From Fulvia fulva (taxonomy: Eukaryota; Ascomycota; Dothideomycetes; Mycosphaerellales; Mycosphaerellaceae): DNA of 64,000 bases. A program made the translations under genes and the position numbers. Positions within the stretch are counted from its first letter, which is position 1; every line of letters starts with the position of its first letter. This document shows, piece after piece, positions 1-9,526 of the stretch. The stretch is from the NCBI RefSeq assembly GCF_020509005.1, contig NC_063022.1, forward strand, positions 1,550,001-1,614,000, written 5' to 3'. Under the pieces are notes generated by a model, which had not been told where the DNA came from, did no database searches, and worked only from the letters and a program-made list of their open reading frames with translations.

Positions 1-1139
1 GCACCAAGAACATCCGTACGACTCGACTATCTAAGAAGCTGGATAGGAGATATGCCGGCCCTTACCAGATTACGGAAGTTATGCTAGCCAGACTCTCTTA
101 TCGACTGAAACTATTAGACGCTCTAGTAGGACTTGATAACTGCTTCCACACCTCACTACTACAACGAGCCGACCACCCCGATTTCCCACTACTTAAAGGG
201 CAGCATCTGGCGCCGCTACTACCGATAACTATCGAACCTGACACCACCGAGGCTGATATAGCAGCCGATATAGTGGCAGCACCTACGCACATATACGAGG
301 TAGAAAAGATCCTTGACATATATACCCGTAAGCGGGCAGGCAAGGTGAAGAAGGGGCATAAGCGCAAAGTAGATATATAGTACAAGGTGAAATGGGCTAG
401 ATATCAGAACGAGGAGGATGGTAAGACCTAGTAACCTATAGAGGACATGCTTAAACACGCAGCCGCCGCTATTGTAGACTTTCACTATAACCGGCCGGAG
501 TTGTCTACGCCTATAGGCTTCGTAGCTCCATCTGACTAGTCCCTACTAGCCACTGAGATACTCGGGCTCAACTCGATCAGGGTCATTCCGAAAGACACCG
601 TCACGAATAAGTCGCCTCGAGCCTTGCCTCTAATAGAATCTGCTCCGTACATATTCGATACTCGAGTGGAGCCTACAGAGCCTATAATAATACCCAACTT
701 TAGTCATAAGGATCATACGCGAGTGCGAGCCGAAGACAGACTTAGATCTAGGGCAAGCTAGCTAACTAGGCAACATGTTTCTCGAAGGAAGCCGGTCGAG
801 GATAGTCTTAATAGAGCGAATGCGATGTTATCGGATGACGATAGGGCACTAGAGGATGTTTCGGCGTTCGCGCGATTATGGAGCTCGACAGGCAAGTGGC
901 CTCACAAGGTGAATAACGCTCAGAGGACTAAGGCGTGTTTTAGGAGGGGGGGTACTGTCACGGGCAGCCCGCGACCCCTCACTATAGCTACGTCGGCCCG
1001 GCTGAACCGCGGACCTTCTGCATCGGGTTAGCGCGGCTTGGCTTTGCTTTATAACTTCGCCGCGCCTCGCGCTCCTCTTTCGTAGCTTCGTAGAACAACA
1101 ACTATCTCATTCGGACCCTATAGTACGCGCGCCCTTACA
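1..1139 (+). mobile_element. Ty3/gypsy chromodomain retrotransposon (gypsy-1), 3' end, degraded
   Basis: This is the 3' part of a gypsy-1 copy whose 5' part lies outside the window. Reading from base 3, the frame gives the end of the integrase (a GPYQITEV-like module, then an H-x-SLLQR stretch). From about base 285 it gives a chromodomain (YEVEKILD, then YKVKWARYQNEEDGKT). Stops at 378-380 and near 430 sit where the domain needs Gln or Trp, as RIP would produce. The tail after the chromodomain (LGLN..RVIPKDTVTNKSPRALPLIES) matches the minus-strand reading at 17074-17277, so both are one family. A purine tract at about 943-952 and an LTR at 956-1139 close the element. Integrase chromodomains direct insertion to heterochromatin in this family in general; that role is not shown here. 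The copy is non-functional. Confidence 0.85.
956..1139 (+). repeat. gypsy-1 3' LTR (184 bp)
   Basis: The LTR starts TGTCACGGGC right after a G-rich tract and ends ..CCCTTACA. Two other LTRs of exactly 184 bp occur at 28834-29017 (minus) and 59041-59224 (plus). In those copies the terminal TGTCAC reads TATTAC, as expected after RIP. This copy keeps its TG..CA ends and is the best preserved of the three. Confidence 0.88.
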
Positions 1140-2290
1140 TTACGGAAAGCTAAACAGAATATAGCATTATACTAGAGGCTCACTACGTCTATATAGGGGG
1201 CGGACTTCCGGTAGTTACGACTTCTATATACGGCTATTATACGGCCAGTCCTTACCTATAGTACCTAAGTGTAGTCCTTAGGCGAGAGGGCCTACCTATC
1301 GAAGGGACTTGTCGCGCCGCTAGCGAAGATCTAAAACTAATGCCTAAGGAAGGTCACCGGGGCATATAAGTCGATACTAACGAGGATACTTAAGTACGAG
1401 ACCGCTATACCGCCGATCGACCTATATATCTAGGGACTACGGACCTCCTACTTAGGCAAGTCGGTATAGTACCTAGTACAGAAGGTCATCGCTAGTATAG
1501 TCGTAAGGGCCCGCGAATTAGTACTAGCGTATAGGGGCATTCGACCCGGAAACGAGCCGAACTACCGGGTAAGGGACGAATAGCTAGTAATATAATAGGA
1601 AGGTAAGAAATCGTTTATAGAGCAACTATAGAAAGAGAGGTGGAACAACTAGGTTATAGGGTATAGTAGACGCCCTTAGCTAGCGGGACAACCTAAGGAA
1701 TAGTTAGCTACAAAATCCGCGGTCAAGTACCCCCCGAAGCTTATCTACTACCGCCTTACGAGGGTATAGAGTAGTATAGTAACCTAACTACGAAGCGAAC
1801 ATATCGGCCTCTAGGGGTACCTATTATAGAGGAAGGTTCTAGGATACACGAATACTAGCTACCCCTACGGCTATCGCTCCTAGAACGTACGGTACGTACT
1901 CCTTATCTGTCCGAGGTAGTCGCTAGGAAGGGGGGAGTAGATAGTAAAGGCGAGGAACCGGACGATTAGGGCACTTCTTAACAACGCTAAGGACCTACGG
2001 CGTATTACGAACTAGATACTAGAGAAGGGCTAGCTAGAATAGTACCGCCTAGTAGGAGTAGTATAGGAAGAGAGGACACGGCGTAGCGCGACGAGACCGG
2101 CTAGGAGCGGGGGCTAACGGGGTAGTAATATAGACTACGTACGTTTAGAGGGAAAGCTAATCTAGATAAGGAGTAGTCGGGGGCGGGAAGGGTTTTTACC
2201 TATTCGGGTTTCCCTTTGTACATAACAATAGATATATACCTATATAGGCCGGATAGGGTCCTAGAACAGGGGAATGACAAATCTATCTAT
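1140..2290 (+). mobile_element. LINE-A (Tad-like non-LTR element), 5'-truncated 3' fragment
   Basis: Nearly collinear with 25155-26329 of the full-length copy. It starts in the second half of the reverse-transcriptase ORF, the part that reads like the LRKVTGAYKSTP..PPIDLY block found after the RT domain in Tad/Cgt1-type fungal LINEs. It runs through the 3' end to a tail of TATC/ATCT repeats at about 2281-2295. Stops are dense throughout. The left edge abuts the gypsy-1 LTR directly. Confidence 0.8.
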
Positions 2291-5200
2291 CTATATATAT
2301 ATGTTGTTTAACAGCTCTTATGTCTAGTTCCTAAAAGAGCTAGGCTTTAGCTATGTTTTCTAATATACCTAATAAACACTACTTCTTTACCCCTATTTAT
2401 TAGCTTGTCACTTCTTACCTATTAAGGTTCGAATCTTATATCTATATAGACAATAGCTTTGTATCCCTAAACTTTCAAATAGTTAATAGTCGGTTTGATA
2501 CTATTAAAAGCCTTATCTAGTAAAACCTTAAACCTATCGTAATCTAGGCTATTTAGTAGTTTGTTCCTTATATAAGTTTGGGCCTCGAGTGCTTTAGGCT
2601 AAAATTCAACCGGCATTTTAGCCTCTTTAAGCATTGCCCTTATAGAGTCCTCTAAGGTTTATATTGACCTCTTAACTAGTCTATTCTGTAGAGAGTTGTA
2701 TACCTTAGTCGGCTCGAGCCTAATTCCTAAATCCTTCTCCTACTACTTCACTAATATAATAAGTTCTTTTGTATTGTCAAGCCTTACTACTTTTAGCTAC
2801 GCTAATAATTTCCTCTCTACTTTGATCTTCTAGTTCTAGAGAGCAACTAGAGCATCTTCTCTTTTCCTAAGAGGAAAGGTCCACTTCTTCCTAGAGAAGT
2901 TATTAACAATCTTAAGCTAGTATTTGAATCCTAGTCTTAAGATTAGTAGTAGGCTATATATATTAATAGTTATAAGGGTAAGTCTTTCTAGTCTTCTCTC
3001 TATAACTTTGCCTTTATACTTCTTTATCTTTACTATGAAACATACCCTGTACTAGTAAAAGCTATCCTTAGGGATAGGAATAGGTTCTTTTAAGTCTATT
3101 ACCTTATAAAGATTCTAGAGCAAATTCTTCCTAAAGTGTACAAATCTTCTATACTAAAGCTCCTACTGCTTTAGGTCGGGCTCTAATTTCGTAGTCATAA
3201 AGGCATTCTCTATTAGTAGTGCACATAATAAGTAATGTGCCCGTTCTTATAGGAGAGGAGAAATCTTATTAATAAATAGAACCCCCCTAAGGAGCTTTGT
3301 CTAGACAACAGTCTTACTAGAGGGGGAAACAAGAGAAAATAATAGAGGTTAAAAACTAAACTGCTTACTAAACTAGTTCTATAAAACTAGGTTTACTCCT
3401 AGCTTAGGTATAAGTAGGATATCTTCTAAAACAACTTTTCTACTAGCTCTCCTACTCATTTCTACATTCCTAATATAAGTGGCTAATAAAAACCCACCTC
3501 CTACTTTAATTCATTTCTTCCTTATTAAGGGAGTTATAGATCTAAAGAGGTAGCTTTAGTTAGTTATATAGGATGAAGTATAGGAGTTAAGTAACTACTC
3601 TAACGAGAGGAACTTGCCTTAGACTTCTATAGTTGAGTAAGCCACTTCATTATACTTATTATTATTAGACATTGTCTCTAGGGATGAGCTATATAAGTCA
3701 CGTGACTCTTAGGCGGAAAACCCTTTTCTAGTCTTCTTTACTTTAGAGGTATAAGACTAGGCCTAGTTCTTCTAGAGTAACAGTATATTAGAGCTAAGTT
3801 TCTTTACTATTTTCTTAAGTTCTTCTATAGAGGACTTCTCTCTTAGTGTCCTCCTTAAAATAGGTAGTAGAGTTCTCTTCTTCTTAACATATATTATATT
3901 CTAGGAAGATAGTGGTTAGGAATGAGATCTAAGGACCTTTCTTGCCTTAGGTAGACTAGGGCAGTCCTTGATTAGATAATCCTTCTTATAGAGAAGGTAG
4001 GAGAGTAGTCTTACTAGACCTAAGGGCTTGACCTAGGTGGCTACTATACTATACTTAGCCTTAGAGGGATCTAACCTAGCTTCTTAAGCTTCAAGGATCT
4101 TTAAGGTCCTTTTATAATCTATCTTTAGCTAAGCTATAATAGTATCCCTAGCTATATAGTAGTTAGGTAGCAGTGAGCTTAAGAGCTAGGTCATCCTCAC
4201 ATTAGCTTTCCTATAATACTAACCCTCTAGGTCAACATAAGCAATCCTTTTTCTAAGAGAAACTAGGTGTGTCTATATAGATCTAATAGTGAACTCTTTA
4301 CTTATCTTAAAGGTCATAAATTGCTTTATAAGCTTATATATATAGGTTAGTAGCACCTAGCTATACTTGTTCTAGAGATACACCTACTTCTTAGCAGCTG
4401 TTCTAGATTTATATAAGCCCTTAAGCTCAAATTCATCTTCTTCTATAATCCTACTAAGGATACTAAAGTTATATACTATATTATATCTTGTCTATATTAG
4501 CGTATTAAGGATCCCTTTAGTTGTAGCCTCTTCTTAGAGTTTCAGAGTCTTGCCCTTAATATTGTTAAAAGACACTTCTATTAGGTCATTAATTGTAAAG
4601 AATACTGATTAGCTCTCTATCTTATATCTCTAAAGGTTAAACTATCTCTTCTAATTGTCCCTCCTAAGAATAAGGATTTTGCCTCCCTTCTCCTCTATCT
4701 TCTCTTAGTATAAATCTATAATAGATTAGATGTAATGAAACAAGGTGTGTATATTCCAAAGTAGTAGCTCAGATCCTGCTAAGGCTTCTAGTATAGAATA
4801 GGAAAGTTCGTAGGTATAGATACTAAGGCCTACTTAGTAAAGTAAAGAAGGAGCGGTATAAGGTCTCGGGGCTAGGATACAGGTCTGTCTCTCCTAGTAG
4901 AGCTTTAAATGACTTGCTTGAAGTCCTTCTTAATAGTATCTAGATATAGTCCTACCTATAGAGTATCTTCAAGGTATTAGCTTTAAGTAAGCCGTATAGA
5001 GTCCTTATCTAGGTTACCTATTACTTAGTATCGAACTAAGCTCTATAATAGGATAGACGGGGTAGACTTCTAATTCCTAGATGTTTTCTACTACGATAGT
5101 AAGGGATATAAGTAACCTATACTAATATAGGTTACTCTTATTCCTATATAAACCCGGGCTTATAACCCATTAAATAGGTACGGGTAGATAGTAGCGTAGT

Positions 5201-5395
5201 AGAGTAAGAGATCAATCTTTAACTAGCTAATAGCACGAGTATATAGTAATATATTAGGAACTAATGTGTTGATTATGTTTATCTAAGCTAAAGGGGAGAG
5301 GAGGTATCTCTCTATAAGCTAAGTTATCGTAGATGCCTTAGGCTACTAGATCATTTCCTAATTGTTAACTCCCTTTAAGATACTATATCTTAATA
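2290..5395 (-). mobile_element. Copia-A, RIP-killed 5' part (LTR-gag-partial pol), minus strand
   Basis: The reverse complement aligns with 8247 to about 11350 of the intact Copia at 8247-13861. It has the 5' LTR on the right (5168-5395), the primer site, the leader, gag, zinc knuckle, protease, and integrase up to shortly after the catalytic domain. There it breaks off at about 2290. Nearly all visible differences from the intact copy are TG-to-TA or CA-to-TA changes, although some CA/TG sites survive, so RIP is incomplete. The copy has no open frame. The RT and RNase H half and the 3' LTR are missing. Confidence 0.85.
5168..5395 (-). repeat. Copia-A 5' LTR of degraded copy
   Basis: Reverse complement of the 235-bp LTR at 8247-8481, about 228 bp here. 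The right end reads ..CTTAATA in place of ..CTTAACA. The adjacent primer site (AACCCGGGCTTATAACC on this strand) keeps the half-tRNA match except for one RIP-type change. Confidence 0.8.
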
Positions 5396-5748
5396 GAAAT
5401 GATTGTTAATAACGATGACTAGCCTCGATACGCTTAGAATTATCTAGTATAACGTTAACTATAGTAAGGATATAGTACAAAACTATTTCCTATACGAGGC
5501 GGACCCGTAAGTCTACTACGTCCTTATAATCTAGGAGCTATAGATTAACCCGTACTATAAGAGACTAACGACCTATAAGTTACTAGGCTATACAATATAC
5601 CTACGAAGTAACGGTAGACCCCGTACGTACTTCTAGATTAGTAAAGACAAACTAGAATCCGACTAGAAGGTACTATACTACGTAGACGAAGAAGGCGGGG
5701 GAGATATTACCTCCCTCTACGTAGGTAGTACTTAGATATATAATATAT
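5396..5748 (+). mobile_element. LINE-A copy B, segment 1 (start of endonuclease ORF)
   Basis: Collinear with 22826 to about 23175 of the full-length LINE-A copy: the intergenic spacer and the first part of ORF2 (apurinic-endonuclease-like domain). Copy B continues at 7698 and again at 13867, interrupted by a compound insertion (5749-7697) and by the young Copia (8247-13861). It is non-coding because of stops. Confidence 0.75.
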
Positions 5749-6828
5749 ATAGTCGACGACGAGAATTACCTATACGTAGTATCGGCTAAGAACCTCTCGT
5801 CTTACTACGAGAGAGCTAAGTATTCTTACGCTAGAGCGTCGTAGGCGCGACGGGCGCGTAACGTAGGCGAAGCCGCGGCGAATAGAGGACTACTAGCAAA
5901 ACGGGTATAAAAACTATCCGACGAGCGTATACTCGTATTAGGAGCGAGTCCCTCTTCTTTCTACGTATAAGAAGGGCGCGGAACCGTGGCCTATACGCTC
6001 GATAGGACACCTCTAGTATAAGTATAGAATTTTTACCTCTAGAGACCGTAAACTAAGCGGGCCGAGCGACGAATATTAGACGAGCGGACTATAGAACAAC
6101 AACTAAGCGGACTATACGACGGCGTCGAGCGGACTACGAAACAATCTAGTATTTACTAGCGGGCAATACGGTAGGTAGGTAGACACGCGACGAAGCCTTT
6201 AAGGGCCTATTAAGCAGCCGGTATAGGAACGAGGGTTTTGCCTAAGGCACTACCTATCCCGCTATATAACGTACCTAGTCTAATATAGTAGATTACGACG
6301 AGGAAAAGACGACAGTTTAAGTAAGGAAAAGACGGCTATTAGGACGGGGAAAAGACGTATAATACGAGTAGATTAGTTCTATAATCGGGGAGGATCGAGG
6401 GTAGGGTAATAAGGAACTTTATATTAGTTAGTAGGTAGAAACGTAAGGAGTACGCTACCCGGCGTAGTGTATGCCCCGAGTAAACCTACTAGGTATAGAC
6501 GGCCGCTTTCTAGAGATAGGCTACGGTAATATAACGGGCGTTAAAACCTAGGGCGTAGTATATACTAGTAGCGACGGCTAATACTATCTATATAGCCCGA
6601 GAGGACGGATACGTATATCGGTTAATAGAGAGTACTAAAGGGCTCAGGCCTATAGAGGTAGGTATTAGCTTAAGGAGTAAATAGGGAGGGAGGGCGTAGA
6701 GGGAAGCTTTTGCTCCGGGCTAACCTCTCGAAACGAGGCTATACGGTAGTACTAGATAAGTAGGAAAGCGCGGTTAAGACTTGTTACCTTATCCCGTAGC
6801 TAGCTTACTAAATACGATTCCTTCCTTA
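5749..6828. repeat. Unclassified RIP-mutated sequence, about 1.08 kb
   Basis: This stretch has no match elsewhere in the window. It is RIP-marked (CTAG- and TATAG-rich, CpA-poor) but very CpG-rich, so it is probably repetitive in the genome. It holds short internal near-repeats: GCGGACTA three to four times at about 6090-6135, and GGAAAAGACG three times at about 6300-6355. No domain could be read in any frame. It joins directly to a LINE-A 3' fragment at 6829, and together they may form one chimeric insertion. Confidence 0.5.
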
Positions 6829-7697
6829 CTAGGGACTACGGACCTCCTACTTAGGCAAGTCGGTATAGTACCTAGTATAGAAGGTTATCGCTAGTATAGT
6901 CGTAAGGGCCCGCGAATTAGTACTAGCGTATAAGGGTATTCGACCCGGAAACGAGCCGAACTACCGGGTAAGGGACGAATAGCTAGTAATACGATAGGAA
7001 GGTAAGAAATCGTTTATAGAGCAACTATAGAAAGAGAGGTGGAACAACTAGGGTGTAGGGTATAGTAGACGCCCTTAGATAGCGGGACAACCTAAGGAAT
7101 AGTTAGCTATAAAATCCGCGGTTAAGTACCCCCCGAAGCTTATCTACTACCGCCTTACGAGGGTATAGAGTAGTATAATAACCTAACTACAAAGCGAACA
7201 TATCGGCCTCTAGGGGTACCTATTATAGAGGAAGGTTCTAGAATACATAAATACTAGCTACCCCTACGACTATTACTCCTAGAACGTACGGTACGTACTC
7301 CTCGTCTATCCGAGGTAGTCGCTAGGAAGGGGGGAGTAGATAGTAAAGGCGAGGAACCGGACGATTAGGGCACTTCTTAATAACGTTAAGGACCTACGGC
7401 GTATTACGAACTAGATACTAGAGAAGGGCTAGCTAGAATAGTACCGCCTAGTAGGAGTAGTATAGGAAGAGAGGACACGGCGTAGCGCGACGAGACCGGC
7501 TAGGAGCGGGGGCTAACGGGGTAGTAATATAGACTACGTACGTTTAGAGGGAAAGCTAATCTAGATAAGGAGTAGTCGGGGGCGGGAAGGGTTTTTACCT
7601 ATTCGGGTTTCCCTTTGTATATAACAATAGATATATACCTATATAGGCCGAATAGGGTCCTAGAATAGGGGAATAACAAATTTACTTATCTATCTAT
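6829..7697 (+). mobile_element. LINE-A 3' fragment with TATC tail
   Basis: Nearly identical to 1432-2290 and to 25465-26329. It covers the C-terminal end of ORF2 and the 3' untranslated end, and closes with a short TATC/TCTA tail at about 7680-7697. It starts abruptly at CTAGGGACTACGG. The A/T-rich stretch that follows resembles the stretch left of 5749, compatible with a target duplication around the compound insertion 5749-7697. Confidence 0.75.
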
Positions 7698-8246
7698 ATA
7701 ACATATATATATAACCGCTAGCCTCGAGGTCTAGTCGCGACCTTAGGGTCTATAGATACCTAGATAGTACGCTTAAGAGACAAGGGTACTATATTATAGT
7801 AGGAGACTTTAATCTATACTACTCTTCCTAGGAAAGCCTTATATAGCCGTACCCTATAGCCGACGAAGTAATCGACTTAATAGCGAGTAACGTAATTGCC
7901 CTTTATACCCCGAAGGACCTAGGTCCCTAGAAGAGAGGGGGACTCTAAGGCACGATCGACCTCTCCTAGATCTAAGATAGCTACTACTATATAGTAACCT
8001 ACTATAGAATCGAATATAAACTCGAGGCGTCGTTAGACTATATACTAGTTAGGACCTCTATTACGATATAGATATAAGATATACTAGTAAGAACCCCTAA
8101 GCTAAACTAGGGAAAGGCCGACTAGGCTAATATCTAGGTATCTAGCGACAACTCTAAAAGGCTAGTCTAGATTACGTAGTAGTAATATAATAGTAAAGAC
8201 GAGATAGACGAGGTAGTCTAAGGGTTAATAGACAAAATAAGAAAAG
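7698..8246 (+). mobile_element. LINE-A copy B, segment 2 (endonuclease domain)
   Basis: Continues segment 1 and aligns with about 23175-23714 of the full-length copy, through the rest of the endonuclease region. It stops exactly where the young Copia is inserted (AAAAG at 8242-8246) and resumes after that element. Stops are frequent. It is the target in which the Copia landed. Confidence 0.78.
8242..8246 (+). repeat. Target-site duplication of Copia (left copy)
   Basis: AAAAG directly precedes the 5' LTR, and AAAAG follows the 3' LTR at 13862-13866. The uninterrupted LINE at 23708-23720 reads AGAAAAGCGACC, which confirms the empty site. Five bp is the usual size for Copia integrases. Confidence 0.93.
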
Positions 8247-8481
8247 TGTTAAGATGTAGCATCTCAAAGGGAGTTAATAATCAGGAAGTGATCTGGTAGC
8301 CTAAGGCATCCACGATGACTCAGCTTGTAGGGAGATACCTTCTCTCCCCTTTAGCTTAGATAGACATCCAACACAATCAACATATTAGTTCCTGATATAT
8401 TGCTGCATGCTCGTGCTATTAGTCAGTTGAAGATTGATCTCTTACTCCACTCCGCTGCCATCCACCCGTACCTGTTTAACA
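8247..8481 (+). repeat. Copia-A 5' LTR (235 bp)
   Basis: Begins TGTTAAGATG and ends CTGTTTAACA, with a 5-bp inverted end (TGTTA/TAACA). It differs from the 3' LTR at 11 positions by eye. At six of them this copy carries the T or A form of a CpA/TpG site (for example TTAATA against TCAACA). Confidence 0.95.
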
Positions 8482-8496
8482 GGTTATGAGCCCGGG
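8482..8496 (+). other. Primer-binding site, anticodon half of initiator tRNA-Met
   Basis: GGTTATGAGCCCGGG follows the LTR without a spacer. Its complement, CCCGGGCTCATAACC, reads as the anticodon stem-loop of an initiator tRNA-Met (CAT anticodon). Drosophila copia is known to prime from an internal half of tRNA-iMet in this way. The tRNA itself is not in the window, so the assignment rests on family knowledge. Confidence 0.78.
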
Positions 8497-8929
8497 TTTA
8501 TGTAGGAATAAGAGCAACCTATATCAGTACAGGTTACTTGTATCCCTTGCTATCGTAGCAGAAAACATCTGGGAATCAGAAGTCTACCCCGTCTATCCTA
8601 TCAAGGAGCTTAGTTCGATACTAAGTGATAGGTAACCTAGACAAGGACTCTGTACGGCTTACTTAAAGCCAATACCTTGAAGATACTCTGTAGGCAGAAC
8701 TGCATCGAGATACTATCAAGAAGGACTTCAAGTAAGTCATTTGAAGCTCTGCTAGGAGAGACAGACCTGTGTCCTAGCCCCGAGACCTCACACCGCTCCT
8801 TCTTTACTTTACTAAGCAGGCCTTGGTATCCACACCTACGAACTTTCCCATTCTACACCAGAAGCCTCAGCAGGATCTGAGCCACCACCTTGGAACATAC
8901 ACACCTTGTTTCATTACATCCAATTTATT

Positions 8930-9520
8930 ATGGATTCATACCAAGAGAAGACAGAGGAGAAGGGAGGCAAAATCCCAATTCTTGGGAGGGACAATTGGAA
9001 GAGATGGTTCAACCTTCAGAGATACAAGATGGAGAGCCAATCAGCATTCTTTGCAATTGATGACCTAATGGAAGTGTCTTTTGACAACATCAAGGGCAAG
9101 ACTCTGAAACTCCAAGAAGAGGCTACAACCAAAGAGATCCTCAATACGCCAACATGGACAAGACACAATGCAGTATGCAACTTCAGTATCCTTAGTAGGA
9201 TCACAGAAGAAGATGAATTTGAGCTTGAGGGCTCATGTGAATCTGGAAGAGCTGCTGAGAAGTGGGTGTATCTCTGGAACAAGTATAGCCAGGTGCTACC
9301 AACCCATGCACATGAGCTCACAAAGCAATTTGTGACCTTTGAGATGAGTGAAGAGTTCACCATCAGATCTGCATGGACACACCTGGTTTCTCTTGGAAAA
9401 AGGATTGCTGATGTTGACCCAGAGGGTCAGCATTACAGGAAAGCTGATGTGAGGATGACCCAGCTCTTAAGCTCACTGCCACCTGACTACTATGTAGCCA
9501 GGGATACTATCATGGCTTAG
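8930..9520 (+). CDS. Copia-A Gag, N-terminal part, ends at in-frame TAG
   Basis: The first ATG in the frame is at 8930 (MDSYQEKTEEK); upstream in-frame codons open only from a TTG. The 196 codons encode a Copia-type capsid region: an early NWKRWF-like motif in the place of the W-rich start of UBN2/gag-polypeptide domains, then mostly helical-looking sequence. The frame closes with TAG at 9518-9520 (..DTIMA-stop). The same frame continues directly: two codons further is the ATG of the pol frame, whose first residues carry the Gag zinc knuckle. As it stands the product would be a capsid-like protein without nucleocapsid. Either the stop is a C-to-T mutation (CAG to TAG) or it is read through. 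Confidence 0.8.
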   Translation: MDSYQEKTEEKGGKIPILGRDNWKRWFNLQRYKMESQSAFFAIDDLMEVSFDNIKGKTLKLQEEATTKEILNTPTWTRHNAVCNFSILSRITEEDEFELEGSCESGRAAEKWVYLWNKYSQVLPTHAHELTKQFVTFEMSEEFTIRSAWTHLVSLGKRIADVDPEGQHYRKADVRMTQLLSSLPPDYYVARDTIMA

Positions 9521-9526
9521 CCAAAG

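Noticed and set aside
8677..9068. Short frames of 67 and 81 codons in the Copia-A leader
   Set aside because: They lie in the untranslated leader or overlap Gag in another frame, with no domain.
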